A stretch of 64,000 nt of DNA, from NCBI RefSeq assembly GCF_011395035.1, contig NZ_CP024768.1:1299377-1363376 (forward strand). The letters run 5' to 3'. The notes below the pieces were generated by a model, which was given only the letters and a program-made list of their open reading frames with translations, was not told the origin of the DNA and did no database searches. This DNA comes from Pantoea cypripedii (lineage in GTDB: Bacteria; Pseudomonadota; Gammaproteobacteria; Enterobacterales; Enterobacteriaceae). A program made the translations under genes and the position numbers. Positions 17,087 to 24,587 of this stretch are shown here, in pieces (position 1 is the stretch's first letter; each line of letters starts with the position of its first letter).

Positions 17087-17874
17087 CACCGTTTCATTTT
17101 ACCCAGGGGACGCTGCCGTTACTGGTCAGCATTCCGCACGCCGGAACGCAACTGACACCAGAAGTCGATGCCGGATTAAGCGATGCGGCTCGTGGTCTGC
17201 CGGACACCGACTGGCATATCCCGTTACTGTATGATTTTGTGCGCGATTTGGGTGCCAGCGTGCTGATCGGCCACTACTCACGTTTTGTTATCGACCTCAA
17301 CCGTCCGGCGGACAACCAGCCGTTGTACACCACCGCGACCACGGGACTGTATCCGGAAACCTTGTTTGATGGCACGCCGACCTTTGCCGCAGGCAAAACC
17401 CCGACGGCGGAGCAGCGCCAGGGCTATCTTGACCACATCTGGCATCCTTATCATCAGCAGCTGCAGCAGGAGCTGGCGCGCCTGCAAGCGCAGCATGGCT
17501 ATGCGTTGCTGTTTGATGCGCACTCCATCGCTTCGGTGATCCCACGTTTGTTTGATGGCCCGCTGCCGGATTTGAATATCGGTACCAATGAAGGCGCCAG
17601 CTGCACACCGGCGGTGACGGCAGCGATTCAGGCGGTATGCGAAGCGCAGGATGATTACAGCTGGGTCATTAACGGACGTTTCAAGGGCGGTTATATCACC
17701 CGCGCCTATGGTCAGCCACAGCAGGGCGTACAGGCGGTGCAGCTGGAGCTGGCGCAGATTAATTATATGGACGAAACCCCGCCATTTGCGTGGCAGCAGG
17801 CGCGTGCTGCGCAGTTGCAGCAGGTGCTGAAACCGCTGATTCAGGCATTTTTGCAACAGGGTAAACCCGCCTGA
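17083..17874 (+). CDS. hutG: N-formylglutamate deformylase
   Basis: A 263-residue N-formylglutamate amidohydrolase, releasing formate and glutamate in the last pathway step. Typical segments are LPLLVSIPHAGTQLTP, DTDWHIPLLYDF, RFVIDLNRP and FDAHSIASVIPRLFDG. It is a different family from the arginase-like HutG of the four-step route, in agreement with the presence of hutF. Translationally coupled to hutI through a 4-bp overlap. Confidence 0.95.
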   Translation: MTPFHFTQGTLPLLVSIPHAGTQLTPEVDAGLSDAARGLPDTDWHIPLLYDFVRDLGASVLIGHYSRFVIDLNRPADNQPLYTTATTGLYPETLFDGTPTFAAGKTPTAEQRQGYLDHIWHPYHQQLQQELARLQAQHGYALLFDAHSIASVIPRLFDGPLPDLNIGTNEGASCTPAVTAAIQAVCEAQDDYSWVINGRFKGGYITRAYGQPQQGVQAVQLELAQINYMDETPPFAWQQARAAQLQQVLKPLIQAFLQQGKPA

Positions 17875-17885
17875 TTGAAACAAAC

Positions 17886-17965
17886 GCGCGATGAATCGCG
17901 CCGCTACAAACACCCGCAATGTATCGTAGCGGCGCGATTTATCGCGCAATAAGTTGCGCCGCTAC
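17886..17965. repeat. Two palindromic units of the GCGCGAT..ATCGCGC family
   Basis: A 22-bp unit (17886-17907) ending in GCCGCTAC faces a 40-bp unit (17926-17965) that begins GTAGCGGCGCGATT and ends GCGCCGCTAC. The same 40-bp arrangement occurs at 23532-23571. It lies between hutG and the transporter operon. Confidence 0.75.
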
Positions 17966-18068
17966 AACCTGGTGCACTCGCTGCCGCTTTCTGGTGCAAT
18001 CCGGCACCACTTCCCTTGTATCCCCCTGATTCTGCCCGTCACCGCGAGCTGGCACAGCCTTTGCTAGG

Positions 18069-18080
18069 TTGTATGTACAA
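18069..18080. promoter_or_regulatory. HutC-type operator E (transporter operon)
   Basis: TTGTATGTACAA, a near-perfect 12-bp palindrome with the HutC-type core, 160 bp before the binding-protein start codon. Confidence 0.7.
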
Positions 18081-18163
18081 GTACAGACCGCGTGGCAATT
18101 TAAACGATTTATTCTGTCTGGCTCACAAAAAACTCAAGCCGACAATGATCTGGCGCAGGCTAG

Positions 18164-18177
18164 CTTGTATATACATG
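18164..18177. promoter_or_regulatory. HutC-type operator F (transporter operon)
   Basis: CTTGTATATACATG contains the exact TGTATATACA core. With operator E (96 bp away, centre to centre) it places the transporter and the histidase-like gene under HutC, by inference. Confidence 0.75.
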
Positions 18178-18239
18178 AAATGTCATCTGCGAAAAATCGC
18201 CGAGACAGCACACAACGATTATCGACCAGGAGAAGCCGC

Positions 18240-19088
18240 ATGACGCACCGCACCACTGTACGCCGTTTTTGCCTCACGACCCTGTTTTCCAGCCTGTTGC
18301 TTTGCGGTGTGACTGCCCAGGCTAAAGAGTGGAAATCGATCACCATTGCCACCGAAGGCAGCTATGAACCCTGGAACCTGACCCTGCCGGGCGGCAAACT
18401 GGGTGGTTTTGAACCTGAGCTGATGGCCGATCTGTGCAAACGCATGGGCATTCAGTGCAAGCTGGTGGTGCAGAACTGGGATGGGATGATCGCCGGACTG
18501 AATGCCGGAAAATATGATGTGATCATGGATGCCATCGTCATCACGCCGGATCGCAAAAAAGTGGTCAGCTTCACCACGCCGTATGCTTCCACGCCTGCCA
18601 CCTTTATCACCGTGAAAGATTCACTGCTGCCGCCGGATAGCAAAATCATCAAGCTGCACGATGATGCCAAAGAGATCGAACCGGCGATTGCGCAGCTGAA
18701 GGCCGCGCTGAAAGGCAAAACCATCGGTATCGCCTCCGGCACCGTCTACACGCCGTTTATCGATAAATACTTCAAAGATGTCGCCGATGTGCGTGAGTAC
18801 ACCACGTCTGCCGACGCGATCCTCGATTTGCAGGCCGGTCGTATCGATGCGGTATTTGATGATGTTACCTTCGCGCAATCGATGCTGGCTCGTAAAGAGA
18901 ACAGCAACCTGACCTTCAGCGGTCCGCAGCTTGGCGGCCCGATCTGGGGTGAAGGGGAGGCGCTGGGCGTACGCATGGCCGATAGCGATCTGAAAGCCAA
19001 ACTCGACGCTGCCATTCAGGCTGCGCTGGCTGACGGCACGGTGAAAACCCTGAGTGAGAAGTGGTTTAAAACAGACGTAACCCCGTAA
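18240..19088 (+). CDS. Polar amino acid ABC transporter, periplasmic binding protein
   Basis: A 282-residue solute-binding protein of family 3. Residues 1-27 are a Sec signal peptide ending ..GVTAQA-KEW. The mature part opens with ITIATEGSYEPWNL, and includes the hinge strand GKYDVIMDAIVITPDRKK and the second-domain GKTIGIASGTVYTPF. It would bind an amino acid such as histidine, or a related compound such as urocanate; the hut context favours these but sequence does not settle it. The ATG at 18240 has AGGAG 8 bp upstream. First gene of a five-gene unit controlled from operators E and F. Confidence 0.85.
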   Translation: MTHRTTVRRFCLTTLFSSLLLCGVTAQAKEWKSITIATEGSYEPWNLTLPGGKLGGFEPELMADLCKRMGIQCKLVVQNWDGMIAGLNAGKYDVIMDAIVITPDRKKVVSFTTPYASTPATFITVKDSLLPPDSKIIKLHDDAKEIEPAIAQLKAALKGKTIGIASGTVYTPFIDKYFKDVADVREYTTSADAILDLQAGRIDAVFDDVTFAQSMLARKENSNLTFSGPQLGGPIWGEGEALGVRMADSDLKAKLDAAIQAALADGTVKTLSEKWFKTDVTP

Positions 19089-19100
19089 GTGAGGTCAACC

Positions 19101-19820
19101 ATGATGAGCCTGCTGAGTTTTGGTGCAGACGGCTGGGGCCGCTTGATCCTGAGCGCCACGTTAACCACGTTGCTGCTATCGCTGGCGGCATTGATGATCG
19201 GCGCGCTGGTCGGCGCGGGTGTGGCGGCGGCTAAACTCTCCACGCAGCGCTGGCTGCGCTGGCTGGGAGAAGCCTATTCCACCGTGTTTCGTGGCATCCC
19301 GGAACTGCTGGTGATCTACCTGTTCTACTTCGGTGGATCCGGGTTGATCACCCTCGTCGGTCAGATGTTCGGTGCGGACGGTTTTATTGAAGCGCCGCCG
19401 TTTCTGATTGGTGCACTGGCTATCGGGCTTATCTCGGGTTCTTACCAGGGGGAAGTGTATCGGGCGGCGCGGCTGGCGCTGGCGAAAGGGGAGATCGAAG
19501 CCGCCGTTGCCATCGGCATGCCGCGTTGGCGCATCGCTCAACGCATTCTGCTGCCGCAGGTGGTGCGCTATGCGCTGCCCGGCATGTCGAATGTCTGGCA
19601 GATGAGCCTGAAGGACTCGGCGCTGGTGTCCGTCACCGGCATCGTCGAACTGATGCGCGCCAGCCAGGTGGCCGCAGGATCGACCCGTGACTACTTCACC
19701 TTCTATATGGTGGGCGGTGCCTGTTACCTGGTGCTGACCCTGCTTTCCAACCATGCATTTCGTCGCGCGGAATCACGCCTCGGGCGTGCCTGGCAAAGTC
19801 GCACTGCGGCACAGCATTAA
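19101..19820 (+). CDS. Polar amino acid ABC transporter, permease 1 (HisQ-like)
   Basis: A 239-residue inner-membrane permease of the HisQ/GlnP class with about five membrane segments. The conserved cytoplasmic EAA loop is EAAVAIGMPRWRIAQRILLPQ, which contacts the ATPase. Other typical parts are TVFRGIPELLVIYLFYF and SLKDSALVSVTGIVELM. GAGGT lies 5 bp before the ATG at 19101. It pairs with the next permease to form the transmembrane channel. Confidence 0.88.
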   Translation: MMSLLSFGADGWGRLILSATLTTLLLSLAALMIGALVGAGVAAAKLSTQRWLRWLGEAYSTVFRGIPELLVIYLFYFGGSGLITLVGQMFGADGFIEAPPFLIGALAIGLISGSYQGEVYRAARLALAKGEIEAAVAIGMPRWRIAQRILLPQVVRYALPGMSNVWQMSLKDSALVSVTGIVELMRASQVAAGSTRDYFTFYMVGGACYLVLTLLSNHAFRRAESRLGRAWQSRTAAQH

Positions 19821-19831
19821 GGAGCAGCGTG

Positions 19832-20560
19832 ATGATCGATTTTGCCTTTCTTACTGACACCTTTCTCAAGCTGAGCGCCGCGCTGCCGGTTACGCTCGGC
19901 CTGTTTATCAGTTCATTCCTGTGCGGCGGGGTGCTGGCGCTGGGGATTCTGACGCTGCGTATGAGTCGCTGGCGGCTGCTGAGCGGTTTTGCGCGCGGTT
20001 ACATTCTGGTGTTTCGCGGCTCACCGCTGCTGATTCAGCTGTTCCTGATCTACTACGGGCTTGGCCAGTTTGGCGTGATTCGCCACAGTTTTGTCTGGCC
20101 GTTCCTGCGTGAACCCTTTACCTGCGCAGTGCTGGCGCTGTCGCTGTGTACCGCCGCCTACACCGCCGAGATCCTGCGCGGTGCGCTGCTGGCGGTGCCG
20201 CCGGGCCAGGTGGAAGCCGGGCTGGCCTGTGGCATGTCACGCAGCCTGTTACTGCGCCGCATTATCGCGCCCATCATGCTGCGCTATGCCTTACCGGCGT
20301 ACTCCACCGAAGCGATATTGCTGGTGAAATCCACCGCGCTCGCCAGTCTGGTGACGGTGTGGGATGTCACCGGCGTGGCCCAGCAGATTATTCAGCGTAC
20401 CTACCGCACCATGGAAGTGTTCCTGTGCGCGGCAGCTATCTATCTGATTCTGAACTTTATTATCGTCCAGTTGTATGCGCTGCTTGAGCGCCGTCTGACC
20501 CCGGTGCATCGCGTCGAAAAAAAGCCGTTGCCCGCCGTTAAACCGATTGCCGGAGAGTGA
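19832..20560 (+). CDS. Polar amino acid ABC transporter, permease 2 (HisM-like)
   Basis: A 242-residue permease homologous to HisM. LVFRGSPLLIQLFLIYYGL and the EAA loop EAGLACGMSRSLLLRRIIAP are diagnostic; SLVTVWDVTGVAQQII is the usual late segment. AAGGAG lies 7 bp before the ATG. It starts 11 bp after permease 1 ends and ends 1 bp before the ATPase gene. Confidence 0.88.
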   Translation: MIDFAFLTDTFLKLSAALPVTLGLFISSFLCGGVLALGILTLRMSRWRLLSGFARGYILVFRGSPLLIQLFLIYYGLGQFGVIRHSFVWPFLREPFTCAVLALSLCTAAYTAEILRGALLAVPPGQVEAGLACGMSRSLLLRRIIAPIMLRYALPAYSTEAILLVKSTALASLVTVWDVTGVAQQIIQRTYRTMEVFLCAAAIYLILNFIIVQLYALLERRLTPVHRVEKKPLPAVKPIAGE

Positions 20561-20561
20561 T

Positions 20562-21356
20562 ATGCACGACTTACCCCCGATTACCTTATCCGCCACCGAC
20601 ATCCATAAATCCTTTGGGGCGATGGAGGTGCTGAAAGGCATCAATTTACAGGCACGCAAAGGTGACGTGATCTCGATTCTCGGTGCCAGCGGTTCCGGTA
20701 AAAGTACGCTGTTGCGCTGCATCAATCTGCTGGAAACGCCGGATGCCGGTGTGGTCAGCGTGGGCGGTGAAACCATCGAGATGAAGCGCCATGCCCACGG
20801 GCATCAGCTGGCGGCCAACCCGAAACAGATTGAACGCCTGCGTTCGCGGCTCGGCATGGTGTTCCAGAGTTTCAACCTTTGGTCGCATATGACGGTGCTA
20901 CAGAACGTGATTGAAGGGCCGCATTATGTCCTGAAGCGCGATAAAAAAAGCTGCATTGCCCAGGCGGAGCAGCTGCTGGACCGGGTAGGTCTGCTGAATC
21001 GCAAAGATTTTTATCCGGCGCAGTTGTCGGGTGGTCAGCAACAGCGCGTCGCCATTGCCCGCGCGCTGGCGATGGACCCGGAAGTGATGCTGTTTGATGA
21101 ACCGACCTCCGCGCTCGATCCAGAGCTGGTGGGGGAGGTGCTGAAGGTGATGCGCAGCCTGGCGGAAGAGGGGCGTACCATGCTGGTGGTCACCCACGAA
21201 ATGGGGTTTGCCCGCAACGTATCAAACCGCGTGGTGTTTATGCATCAGGGCACCATTGATTGTGAAGGCTCGCCGGAAGCGATGTTTGGTGAGCAAGGCT
21301 CGCTGCGCTTTAAACAATTTATCTCCAGCCATCAACGCGCGGAGCAACCGGCATGA
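20562..21356 (+). CDS. Polar amino acid ABC transporter, ATPase (HisP-like)
   Basis: A 264-residue ATPase. Walker A is GASGSGKST, signature LSGGQQQRVAIARAL, Walker B VMLFDEPTSALDPELV, and the switch histidine lies in VVTHEMGF. The insert HAHGHQLAANPKQIERLRSRLG is a hallmark of the HisP group, supporting histidine or basic/polar amino acid uptake. Its last 4 bp overlap the start of the histidase-like gene. Confidence 0.9.
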   Translation: MHDLPPITLSATDIHKSFGAMEVLKGINLQARKGDVISILGASGSGKSTLLRCINLLETPDAGVVSVGGETIEMKRHAHGHQLAANPKQIERLRSRLGMVFQSFNLWSHMTVLQNVIEGPHYVLKRDKKSCIAQAEQLLDRVGLLNRKDFYPAQLSGGQQQRVAIARALAMDPEVMLFDEPTSALDPELVGEVLKVMRSLAEEGRTMLVVTHEMGFARNVSNRVVFMHQGTIDCEGSPEAMFGEQGSLRFKQFISSHQRAEQPA

Positions 21357-22843
21357 GCGGAACGGTTTCCTGGGGCGACAACCCCCTCAGCTGGCAGGAT
21401 GTGGTACAGGTGGCGCGTCACGGCGCTGAACTCACCCTGAGCGCCAGCGCCTGGCAGCGTATCGCGCGCGGACGTGAAATTGTCGATGAGATTGTCACCA
21501 GCGGCCATATCGCCTACGGCATCAACACCGGTCTGGGCGCCTTGTGCAACATCACTCTGGCGGAAGAACAACTCAGCCAGCTCTCGCGCAATACGGTGCT
21601 GAGCCATGCCTGTGGTGTGGGGCCGCTGCTGCCAGCCGATGAAGTGCGCGCCATTATCTGTGCCGCAATTGCTAACTATAGCCACGGTAAATCCGGTGTA
21701 TCGGTGGCGCTGGTGCAGCAACTGCTGGCGCTGCTGAATCAACGTATCATCCCCCAGGTGCCGTCGCAGGGATCGGTCGGTTATCTCACCCATATGGCGC
21801 ATATCGGCCTGGCGCTGATTGGTGTCGGTGAAGTGACGTATCAGCAGCAAACGATGCCTGCTGAACAGGCGCTGGCGCTGGCCGGTCTGACACCGTTTCG
21901 GCCAGGAGCAAAAGAAGGTCTGAGTCTGGTGAACGGCACCCCGTGCATGACCGGGATGGCCGCGCTGGCACTGGACGATGCGGCACGCCTGCTGGATTGC
22001 GCGGATATGACCGGGGCGATGAGTTTTGAAGCCTTGCGCGGGCAACTGGCCGCGTTCGATGCGGAGATCATCGCGCTGAAAGCCAGCCCGGGGATGCAGC
22101 GCAGCGGCGAGCGGCTGCGCCAGCTACTGAGCGATAGCCCGTTGTTGCAGAGCAGCCTTGGCGTGCGCACCCAGGACGCCCTCAGCCTGCGTTCGATGCC
22201 GCAGGTACACGGTGCCTGCCGGGATCAGTTCGAACATGCGCAGCGCCAGGTAAATACCGAACTTAACGCCTGCACTGATAATCCACTGGTACTCGGCACG
22301 CCGGAGAACTGGCGCGTGGTGTCACAGGCCAATCCCCATGGTGAATCCGTCGCCATGGCCTGCGATTTGCTGGCGATTGCTATGGCGGAGCTGGGCAGCA
22401 TTGCCGAGCGTCGGCTGGATCGACTGGTCAATCCATTGGTCAGCGGGTTACCGGCGTTTCTGGTGGCGCAGCCGGGGGTGAATTCCGGCATGATGATCGC
22501 GCAATATGTCGCCGCCTCGCTGTGTGCGGAGAACCGCCAGCTGGCGCAACCGGCGGTGCTGGATAACTTTGTCACCTCCGGTTTGCAGGAGGATCATCTC
22601 AGCCTGGGCACCGGCGCGGCGCTCAAGCTGCTGAAGCTGGTGGGCAATGTGTGGCAGATTCTGGCGATTGAGTATCTGCTGGCGGCACAGGCGCTGGATT
22701 TCCACGGAGAAAATCAGCTGGCGAGCGGCACGACGCAGGCGTTACATCGCCTGCGGGCGGTGGTAGCGAACTGGCAGGAGGACCGCTGGCTGGCACCGGA
22801 AATGGCGCGTGCTGTACAGGTCCTCAAAGCGACACGTTTTTAA
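21353..22843 (+). CDS. Histidase-like protein lacking the MIO tripeptide
   Basis: A 496-residue member of the histidine/phenylalanine ammonia-lyase superfamily, clearly related to hutH over its whole length (YGINTG, LSH, LVNGT, LQEDHLS kept). The MIO-forming Ala-Ser-Gly is missing: HutH has GSVG-ASG-DLAPLAH while this protein has GSVG-YLTHMAH (residues 140-150), a three-residue deletion in an otherwise gap-free stretch. The catalytic Tyr of QDPYS is Leu (QDALS, L277), and the Phe of NFHAEP is Pro (P328). So it is probably not a standard lyase; a binding, regulatory or non-MIO role is possible. It overlaps the transporter ATPase gene by 4 bp, so it is co-expressed with uptake genes bearing HutC-type operators. 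Confidence 0.82.
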   Translation: MSGTVSWGDNPLSWQDVVQVARHGAELTLSASAWQRIARGREIVDEIVTSGHIAYGINTGLGALCNITLAEEQLSQLSRNTVLSHACGVGPLLPADEVRAIICAAIANYSHGKSGVSVALVQQLLALLNQRIIPQVPSQGSVGYLTHMAHIGLALIGVGEVTYQQQTMPAEQALALAGLTPFRPGAKEGLSLVNGTPCMTGMAALALDDAARLLDCADMTGAMSFEALRGQLAAFDAEIIALKASPGMQRSGERLRQLLSDSPLLQSSLGVRTQDALSLRSMPQVHGACRDQFEHAQRQVNTELNACTDNPLVLGTPENWRVVSQANPHGESVAMACDLLAIAMAELGSIAERRLDRLVNPLVSGLPAFLVAQPGVNSGMMIAQYVAASLCAENRQLAQPAVLDNFVTSGLQEDHLSLGTGAALKLLKLVGNVWQILAIEYLLAAQALDFHGENQLASGTTQALHRLRAVVANWQEDRWLAPEMARAVQVLKATRF

Positions 22844-23472
22844 GCGCGGCGCGCATCCGGCCGCACCAGATCAAAGCGCGACTCTTCACTGATGCCGTAA
22901 TAGGCCGATGGGCCACCGGCACGCAGGATGGGTTGCGCTTTGGCCGTTTGATAGATGCCGTTCTCCAGCAGGTGTTCATCAATATGAATCGCCACCACTT
23001 CACCCAGCACCAGCCAGCTCTCCAGCTCGCTGCCGTGCACATCCTGCAGGCGGATCAGCTGCGTCAGGCGGCACTCGAAATTGACCGGGCTGTCCGCCAC
23101 CATGCTGACCTTCACTTGCGAAGCCGGGATCGGGGTTAACCCCGCCAGCGCGAACTCGTCCTGTTCCGGTGGTAGCGAGGCGGAGCTTTCGTTCATCGCT
23201 TCCGCCAGTGGCCGGGTGGCCAGGTTCCAGACAAACTCTTTGCTCTCACTGATATTTTGCACGCTGTCTTTCCAGCCGCTGCTGGCGAAACCAATAATTG
23301 GCGGATGATAGTTAAAGCAGTTAAAAAAGCTGTAAGGCGCAAGGTTGCGCAGGCCGCTGGCGCTTTGCGAACTGATCCAGCCAATCGGACGCGGGCCGAC
23401 GATGGCATTGAGGGGATCGTGCGGCAAACCGTGACCGGCACGCGGTTGATAAGAATAGCGTTGACGCGTCAT
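22840..23472 (-). CDS. Flavin reductase-like domain protein
   Basis: A 210-residue FMN-binding split-barrel protein of the flavin reductase-like (DIM6/NTAB) family. ALNAIVGPRPIGW-type and GLRNLAPYSFFNCFNYHPPIIGF segments are characteristic. These proteins bind FMN and often supply reduced flavin to a partner oxygenase; no partner is adjacent, so the role is unknown. The ATG at 23472 follows AGGAAAGG; an upstream in-frame extension lacks such a site. The 3' end overlaps the histidase-like gene by 4 bp on the opposite strand. Confidence 0.82.
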   Translation of the reverse strand: MTRQRYSYQPRAGHGLPHDPLNAIVGPRPIGWISSQSASGLRNLAPYSFFNCFNYHPPIIGFASSGWKDSVQNISESKEFVWNLATRPLAEAMNESSASLPPEQDEFALAGLTPIPASQVKVSMVADSPVNFECRLTQLIRLQDVHGSELESWLVLGEVVAIHIDEHLLENGIYQTAKAQPILRAGGPSAYYGISEESRFDLVRPDARRA

Positions 23473-23531
23473 AACCTTTCCTGGCGTGGCTGACATAAAG
23501 AAAAACGCGCAATGAATAATGGCACGCATGT

Positions 23532-23571
23532 GTAGCGGCGCGATTTATCGCGCAATAAATTGCGCCGCTAC
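23532..23571. repeat. Palindromic unit, GCGCGAT..ATCGCGC family (40 bp)
   Basis: Starts GTAGCGGCGCGATT and ends GCGCCGCTAC with AATAAAT in the centre; it differs by one central base from the unit at 17926-17965. It lies between the divergent flavin reductase and rlmF genes. Confidence 0.8.
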
Positions 23572-23661
23572 AGAATTTGACAGCGTAACGCAAAATCAGC
23601 AGAGATTTTCTTTTTTGTCTGGTACGGGGTATCTTACGCCGCGTTATTTATCGGAGATTCT

Positions 23662-24585
23662 ATGAACAAGCCAGCCGCCAACCCCTTTCATCCACGCAAT
23701 CGGCATCAGGGCCGTTATGATTTTGCTGCCCTTACCGCAGCGCATCCGCCGCTGGCGGCCAAAGTGCGCCCAAACGGTTATGGCGAGCTTTCGGTGGATT
23801 TCGCCGATCCGCAGGCGGTGATGTTGCTCAATCAGGCGCTGCTGAAGCTGTTCTACAACCTGAACTGGCAACTGCCGGAAGGCTATCTGACGCCGCCGGT
23901 GCCGGGGCGAGCGGATTATATCCATGCGCTGGCGGATTTGCTGGCCACCGATAATGGCGGCGTGATCCCACGCGATGTGGATGTGATGGATATTGGCTGC
24001 GGTGCCAACTGCATCTATCCGCTGATTGGTCACGCGGAATACGGCTGGCGCTTTACCGGCACCGAGATCACGGCGGAAGCGATCACGGCGGCTAACCATA
24101 TCGTCGCCAGTAATCCGGGCTTGCAGCGCGGCATTCGTCTGCGTCGGCAGAAGCAGGCCGAGGCAATTTTCGCCGGTGTGGTGCACAAGAATGAACGCTA
24201 CCAGGCGGTGCTGTGCAATCCGCCGTTCCATGCGTCGGCAGAAGAGGCGGCAGCGGGCAGCCAGCGTAAAGTGCGCAACCTCGGTTTAAAGAAAAATACG
24301 CCGCTTAACTTCGGTGGTCAGCATAACGAACTGTGGTGCGATGGCGGCGAACGTCGGTTTATTGGTCGGATGATCGAGGAAAGCGTGGCTTTTGCCGACC
24401 ATATTGTGTGGTTCACCTCGCTGGTTTCGCGCAAGGAAAACCTGCCTGCGTTGCGCGACCAGCTGCGTGATGCCGATGCGTATGAGGTCCGTATCATCGA
24501 GATGGCGCAGGGCCAGAAACAGAGTCGTTTCCTGGCCTGGACCTTCCTGCCGCCAGCCTCACGCGCCCAGCGGCTGAAACGCTAA
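23662..24585 (+). CDS. rlmF: 23S rRNA (adenine(1618)-N6)-methyltransferase
   Basis: A 307-residue SAM-dependent methyltransferase (formerly YbiN) that makes m6A1618 in 23S rRNA. HPRNRHQGRYDF at the N terminus is the family mark; the SAM-binding motif is DIGCGANCIYPLIG and the catalytic N6-adenine motif is NPPFHAS. It is next to ybiO as in E. coli; the two genes converge with 2 bp between stops. Confidence 0.96.
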   Translation: MNKPAANPFHPRNRHQGRYDFAALTAAHPPLAAKVRPNGYGELSVDFADPQAVMLLNQALLKLFYNLNWQLPEGYLTPPVPGRADYIHALADLLATDNGGVIPRDVDVMDIGCGANCIYPLIGHAEYGWRFTGTEITAEAITAANHIVASNPGLQRGIRLRRQKQAEAIFAGVVHKNERYQAVLCNPPFHASAEEAAAGSQRKVRNLGLKKNTPLNFGGQHNELWCDGGERRFIGRMIEESVAFADHIVWFTSLVSRKENLPALRDQLRDADAYEVRIIEMAQGQKQSRFLAWTFLPPASRAQRLKR

Positions 24586-24587
24586 AC

